Assembly: GCA_030668165.1 (NCBI GenBank) | Contig: DAOUUM010000127.1 | Location: 1-7,628, forward strand | DNA length: 7,628 nt | Reading direction: 5' to 3' | Source of the DNA: Candidatus Heimdallarchaeota archaeon | GTDB taxonomy: Archaea; Asgardarchaeota; Heimdallarchaeia; Heimdallarchaeales; Kariarchaeaceae | In this document: positions 5,157-7,628 of the stretch, in pieces | Position numbering within the stretch: position 1 is the stretch's first letter | Layout: every line of letters starts with the position of its first letter | The notes under the pieces: generated by a model | The model's database searches: none | What the model saw: only the letters and a program-made list of their open reading frames with translations | Told to the model about the DNA's origin: nothing | Position numbers and translations under genes: made by a program

Positions 5157-5645
5157 CTAGTTCAACTTATTATCCAATTCTATCACAGTCAGTTTCTGTA
5201 CACAAATATCCTTTGCTGTACAGGTTTTACAATTCTCAATTTTCCAATATTTATTAAAACTCTCAAAATTCTCGATATCAAAGATATCCAATCCCTTTGC
5301 ATATATTGAAAAGAGGTATGCTTTGATTATTTTTGTACTGGTAACAGCAATAAAGGGATCCACATCATGAAAAAATACCAAAACCATGACAGAATCCAAT
5401 TTGATCCTCGTAATGGAAACTTTTGGAAGGGATGGTACTGAAATTGGATTAAAATCTATTGGCATACCGTTCATTGCATTGGGTAGATACACTGTTCTGA
5501 GCCAATTTAATGTATTTTGATCCGTCTTATTCTCAACTTTTTGATCACAACCAAATCCATAGGAGCTCAGTCTACCTAAGACTGACTCATAGAGTAAAAT
5601 GGTTGATATTGCCCGAGTGAGATAATCCGGTCTGGATTTATCCAC
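5157..5645 (-). CDS. Hypothetical protein with C-terminal CxxCx5C, 162 residues
   Basis: Not recognised. The N-terminal third (7-30) is probably helical. Residues 76-91 (VSITRIKLDSVMVLVF) look like two strands of a hairpin, and 102-116 (TSTKIIKAYLFSIYAK) an amphipathic helix. Strand-hairpin plus helix is loosely reminiscent of longin or roadblock folds, which I cannot support further. C139, C142 and C148 (CKTCTAKDIC) form a compact cluster that could bind metal, and C33 could be a fourth ligand. The start is GTG: an in-frame stop lies four codons upstream, and a TATA-like TTATAA (5668-5673) sits about 25 bp ahead, giving a leaderless start. A GAGG lies only 2 nt before it, too close to be a normal ribosome site. 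The gene is convergent with the transporter and divergent from the solenoid protein gene. Confidence 0.7.
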   Translation of the reverse strand: MDKSRPDYLTRAISTILLYESVLGRLSSYGFGCDQKVENKTDQNTLNWLRTVYLPNAMNGMPIDFNPISVPSLPKVSITRIKLDSVMVLVFFHDVDPFIAVTSTKIIKAYLFSIYAKGLDIFDIENFESFNKYWKIENCKTCTAKDICVQKLTVIELDNKLN

Positions 5646-5667
5646 GTCCTCATATTAGAAATATCAG

Positions 5668-5673
5668 TTATAA
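5668..5673 (-). promoter_or_regulatory. TATA-like box of the CxxCx5C protein gene
   Basis: TTATAA on the minus strand, centred about 26 bp before the GTG at 5645, fitting a leaderless transcript. Confidence 0.35.
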
Positions 5674-5758
5674 TGATTATCATTGATTTTAGTTAAGTGA
5701 ACAATTTCCATGTTTACCATTGGCATACGGTTCATATGTCCGAATTGATCGCACATTT

Positions 5759-5774
5759 CTGTACATTTGTACAG
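5759..5774. repeat. Perfect 16-bp palindrome in a divergent intergenic region
   Basis: CTGTACA-TT-TGTACAG, two 7-bp arms around TT, with the symmetry and size of a dimeric regulator's operator. It lies between the divergent genes at 5645 and 5892, roughly 85-90 bp from the TATA box of either. A related half-site, TTTGTACAG, occurs on the minus strand in the TPR gene's leader region near 6955-6966. Confidence 0.5.
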
Positions 5775-5861
5775 GTATGCAGACCATATATTTGTGAATT
5801 ATTGCAAGTAAGTATTCTTTAATTAACCTGTTCTATACATCCACCCATAAGTTGAGATAAG

Positions 5862-5874
5862 TTAATATATAAAA
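5862..5874 (+). promoter_or_regulatory. TATA box of the bactofilin-like gene
   Basis: TTAATATATAAAA, with its centre about 22-27 bp before the ATG at 5892. No Shine-Dalgarno site is present; a leaderless mRNA is likely. Confidence 0.55.
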
Positions 5875-5891
5875 TTAATTAAATCCATATA

Positions 5892-6584
5892 ATGATAAAA
5901 ATAGGACCTTATCATATTAGATCAGATTCTGGAAATGAGAATAAGCGAATTACCACTTTTGGGCCAGTATCATCATCAGGAAATGTTAACATTAGATCTA
6001 TACGTTCCTTTGGACCAATACTGATCAATGGAGATTTGGAAGCAACTTTTGTGAGGTCATTTGGTCCATTTGTAGCAGCAAATAATGTTGATGTGGACAA
6101 TCTGAAGGTAAATGGTCCTGCCACCATTAAGAATGATGCCATGCTTGGTATAGCCAAGATAAATGGCCCTTTAGTAGTTAATAATCTGGTTGCAGATCAC
6201 ATATTGTATGTTAATGGTCCTGTAACAGCAGACTCTCTAATGGCAGATACGATTAATATCAAAGGGCCGGTTGATGTTGTGAATTCAATAGAGGCCAGTC
6301 ATCATGTTGTCATTTCAATAAATTCCGAAAAAACTGAAATGCCAATAAAAGCAGGATTGATCAAAGCACCAGAGGTGAGAATCAGTTCCTTTGCATCAAC
6401 TATTTTTACATCTTTTTTCAACAGGATAAGTAAATATGACAAAGAACCCCCTGTGATGCCTACCATTGATGTACCGATAGAAGCTGATAGAGTTATACTG
6501 AATGGAGTTAAACTAATCGGAACAATGGATGCTGAGAATGTCACACTGATAAATGGTGCAGAATATCAGAAATTACTGGAATAA
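5892..6584 (+). CDS. Bactofilin-like beta-solenoid (polymer-forming) protein
   Basis: 230 residues built on a striking repeat: Gly-Pro pairs start at residues 24, 41, 58, 75, 92 and 109, exactly 17 apart, with outliers at 5 and 125. Each turn has the form [FN]GP followed by alternating hydrophobic residues and a polar Asn/Asp turn (for example VNGPVTADSLMADTINI), as expected for a right-handed beta-helix. Bactofilins have turns of similar size and self-assemble into filaments without nucleotide. After about residue 135 comes a less regular part with a helical insert (SFASTIFTSFFNRISKY, 167-183). A final strand-rich section (VILNGVKLIGTMDAENVTLI) may be another solenoid turn. There is no signal peptide, so it is probably cytoplasmic. 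The GP repeat differs from the bactofilins I know, so it may be a separate solenoid family. ATG start supported by the TATA box. Confidence 0.72.
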   Translation: MIKIGPYHIRSDSGNENKRITTFGPVSSSGNVNIRSIRSFGPILINGDLEATFVRSFGPFVAANNVDVDNLKVNGPATIKNDAMLGIAKINGPLVVNNLVADHILYVNGPVTADSLMADTINIKGPVDVVNSIEASHHVVISINSEKTEMPIKAGLIKAPEVRISSFASTIFTSFFNRISKYDKEPPVMPTIDVPIEADRVILNGVKLIGTMDAENVTLINGAEYQKLLE

Positions 6585-6654
6585 TTACAAGGTATTTTAC
6601 TCTCAAATTTGACTAAATCAGAATAAAATCAGTTAATATTTGAATAGAATGAAA

Positions 6655-6948
6655 TTAGACCCTACTTCCAACTGGACTATTAAGCAAATTATCCAACTGT
6701 TTCAATAGATCTCTAGTTAATGGATCATTTGGATTGAGGGTTAATGCCATTTCAAAGGCCTCTACGGCAGAGCTCAATTTATTTAGCTTAAATTGTTGAA
6801 TGCCCTTATTTACCCAACCATCAAAAAATCGTCCATCCATCGAGATAACTTTATCATATGTTTGCAATGCGGATTTATGATCACCCATTTCATCCAAATC
6901 CCTACCCCTGGACATTAGTTCACTAATGGTATTCTTATTTTTCTCCAT
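6655..6948 (-). CDS. Small TPR-repeat protein, 97 residues
   Basis: Two tetratricopeptide repeats and a capping helix make up almost the whole protein. TPR1 is about residues 8-40 (G15, G22, A27, Y31, then the I35-S36-M37-D38 end) and TPR2 about 43-75 (G49, L59, A61, A64, F65, then LNPND). Residues 76-90 (PLTRDLLKQLDNLLN) are the capping helix. Such a domain probably binds a partner protein; which one cannot be told. The start is ATG at 6948, with a TATA-like TTTAAATA at 6988-6981 giving a leader of about 10 nt. A second in-frame ATG at residue 12 is less likely because it would cut the first helix. It is convergent with the solenoid gene, 70 bp away, with no clear terminator between them. 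Confidence 0.82.
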   Translation of the reverse strand: MEKNKNTISELMSRGRDLDEMGDHKSALQTYDKVISMDGRFFDGWVNKGIQQFKLNKLSSAVEAFEMALTLNPNDPLTRDLLKQLDNLLNSPVGSRV

Positions 6949-6980
6949 CTGTTTCCACTGTACAAATAGTAACTCACATA

Positions 6981-6988
6981 TATTTAAA
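6981..6988 (-). promoter_or_regulatory. TATA box of the TPR gene
   Basis: TTTAAATA on the minus strand, followed by TATG. Transcription would begin near 6958, giving a leader of about 10 nt before the ATG at 6948. Confidence 0.45.
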
Positions 6989-7092
6989 TGAATTGGAACT
7001 CAAAGACAATATAATAAACTATTACAGTAATTTGTTACATTGATTACTTGTAGTTAGAATTAATGTTTCAATTAGTAGATGGATTTTCAATA

Positions 7093-7628
7093 CAGTACTC
7101 GCGCAAATCAATTGAAACCTAAACAAAATCAACTTGTGCGCTTTAATGACAGGTTTTAGCAAGATTCATATAGTGGTACTAAGACTTTAAATTGCACGTA
7201 TGAAGTCCCAGCACCAAAGAAAATCCAGATTACAGATTCAAAAAGTTTCCGAAAGATCACTGAACTCAAGTCAAGATTGGCTTGATTCATCAAGAGATTT
7301 TGATGCACGCACTCTATTCCATGTTCTTATCCTTGCAGCATTGGAGAGGTCCTCAGTAGAGGACATCTCCTACCATCTCCGTGAATATGGAGATGGTCCA
7401 TCGCCGGATACGGTGATGAGGGCGTTAGATCGTAGATATGGTGATCAGAGCAAGTTGGAAATTGAGCAGCACGTTGCTGCTCTGTTACAGCAACAGGTGT
7501 TACAATTGCCTCAATTCAAGAGAAGGAGAAAATGCAAAGTCAACTTAGCAATTGATCTGCATGACGAGGAATACTATGGCAAGGACTTGTATGACCAATT
7601 TGGTGGTCGATTGAATTTCTATACCCAT
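7093..7628 (+). mobile_element. Left part of an insertion sequence (ISH3-like), truncated by window edge
   Basis: The transposase frame from 7200 onward marks an insertion sequence. Its left end is not proven. The region CAGTACTCGCGCAAATC starting at 7093 is my best guess for the terminal repeat, because composition changes there and about 100 bp is a usual distance to a transposase start. An imperfect inverted pair GCGCAA (7101-7106) / TTGTGCGC (7134-7141) lies inside. The right end and target duplication are outside the window. Confidence 0.45.
7200..7628 (+). CDS. DDE transposase, ISH3-like (C-terminus beyond window edge)
   Basis: 143 residues are visible and the frame is open to the last base. 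The N-terminal part (1-30) is basic and polar. Residues about 36-80 look like a helix-turn-helix DNA-binding region (FHVLILAALERSSVEDISYHL, then SPDTVMRALDRRYGD). A basic RRRK stretch at 108-111 leads into the catalytic domain. AIDLHDEEYYGKD at 117-129 resembles the first catalytic-aspartate motif (D119) of ISH3-family transposases, where the Asp is followed by a YYG motif. The second Asp and the Glu would lie beyond the edge. ATG start; a weak TATA-like TCATATAG at 7166-7173 lies about 26-30 bp upstream and no ribosome site is seen. Coding DNA looks a little richer in G and C than the flanking genes, in keeping with a mobile element. Whether it is intact cannot be judged. Confidence 0.75.
   Translation, partial: MKSQHQRKSRLQIQKVSERSLNSSQDWLDSSRDFDARTLFHVLILAALERSSVEDISYHLREYGDGPSPDTVMRALDRRYGDQSKLEIEQHVAALLQQQVLQLPQFKRRRKCKVNLAIDLHDEEYYGKDLYDQFGGRLNFYTH

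Noticed and set aside
5912..6157. 81-codon minus-strand open frame inside the solenoid gene (another at 6302-6544)
   Set aside because: Antisense shadows; the plus-strand frame has an exact 17-residue repeat and a promoter.
7065..7118. GTTTCAATT ... AATTGAAAC inverted pair, at first sight like a CRISPR repeat end
   Set aside because: Only 9 bp, occurs once in each orientation with no repeat-spacer periodicity; no CRISPR array or cas gene in the window.

Overview
The window is about 7.6 kb of AT-rich, gene-dense DNA that looks archaeal. TATA-like boxes sit about 22-27 bp upstream of many start codons, so those transcripts would be leaderless or nearly so, while genes inside the likely operon have Shine-Dalgarno sites. 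A eukaryote-style E1 enzyme next to two ubiquitin-fold proteins points to an archaeon with a ubiquitin-like conjugation system. The Asgard archaea are my best guess and the Caldiarchaeum lineage is a less likely alternative. This is inferred from gene content; no ribosomal RNA or marker gene is present to settle it.

Left block (1-1890, minus strand). Transcription runs UBL2 (1715-1362), UBL1 (1268-957), then E1 (911 to beyond the left edge). UBL1 and UBL2 are paralogous ubiquitin-fold proteins with SUMO-like acidic N-terminal tails and the same unusual end, ...IPVSTAG. UBL1 stops exactly at that glycine. UBL2 carries four extra residues (RGAL), which suggests a precursor that must be trimmed. 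The E1 has the nucleotide-binding GxGGxG motif, the DxD...SNLNRQ motif and a catalytic-cysteine region (CT....PR...HC) resembling UBA2/UBA3 rather than MoeB/ThiF. Stem-loops follow both UBL stop codons. UBL1 has its own promoter, and repeated CA-rich elements lie upstream of the UBL2 promoter. E2, RING E3 and JAMM protease genes might lie beyond the left edge, but none is visible here.

Middle block (1890-5102, mostly plus strand). This holds a possible remnant of a C-terminally membrane-anchored protein (minus strand), a 90-residue protein of unknown function, a secreted and membrane-anchored beta-propeller-like surface protein, and a 12-helix MFS transporter of the sugar/metabolite-proton symporter type.

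Right block (5103-7628). An unrecognised 162-residue protein with a C-terminal CxxCx5C cluster (minus) is divergent from a bactofilin-like beta-solenoid protein with an exact 17-residue repeat (plus). Their shared upstream region holds a perfect 16-bp palindrome. A small TPR protein (minus) is convergent with the bactofilin-like gene. The window ends inside a DDE transposase resembling the ISH3 family, which marks the left part of an insertion sequence.

Only the left block forms a clear functional unit. The genes to its right look like independently transcribed housekeeping, surface and accessory genes.
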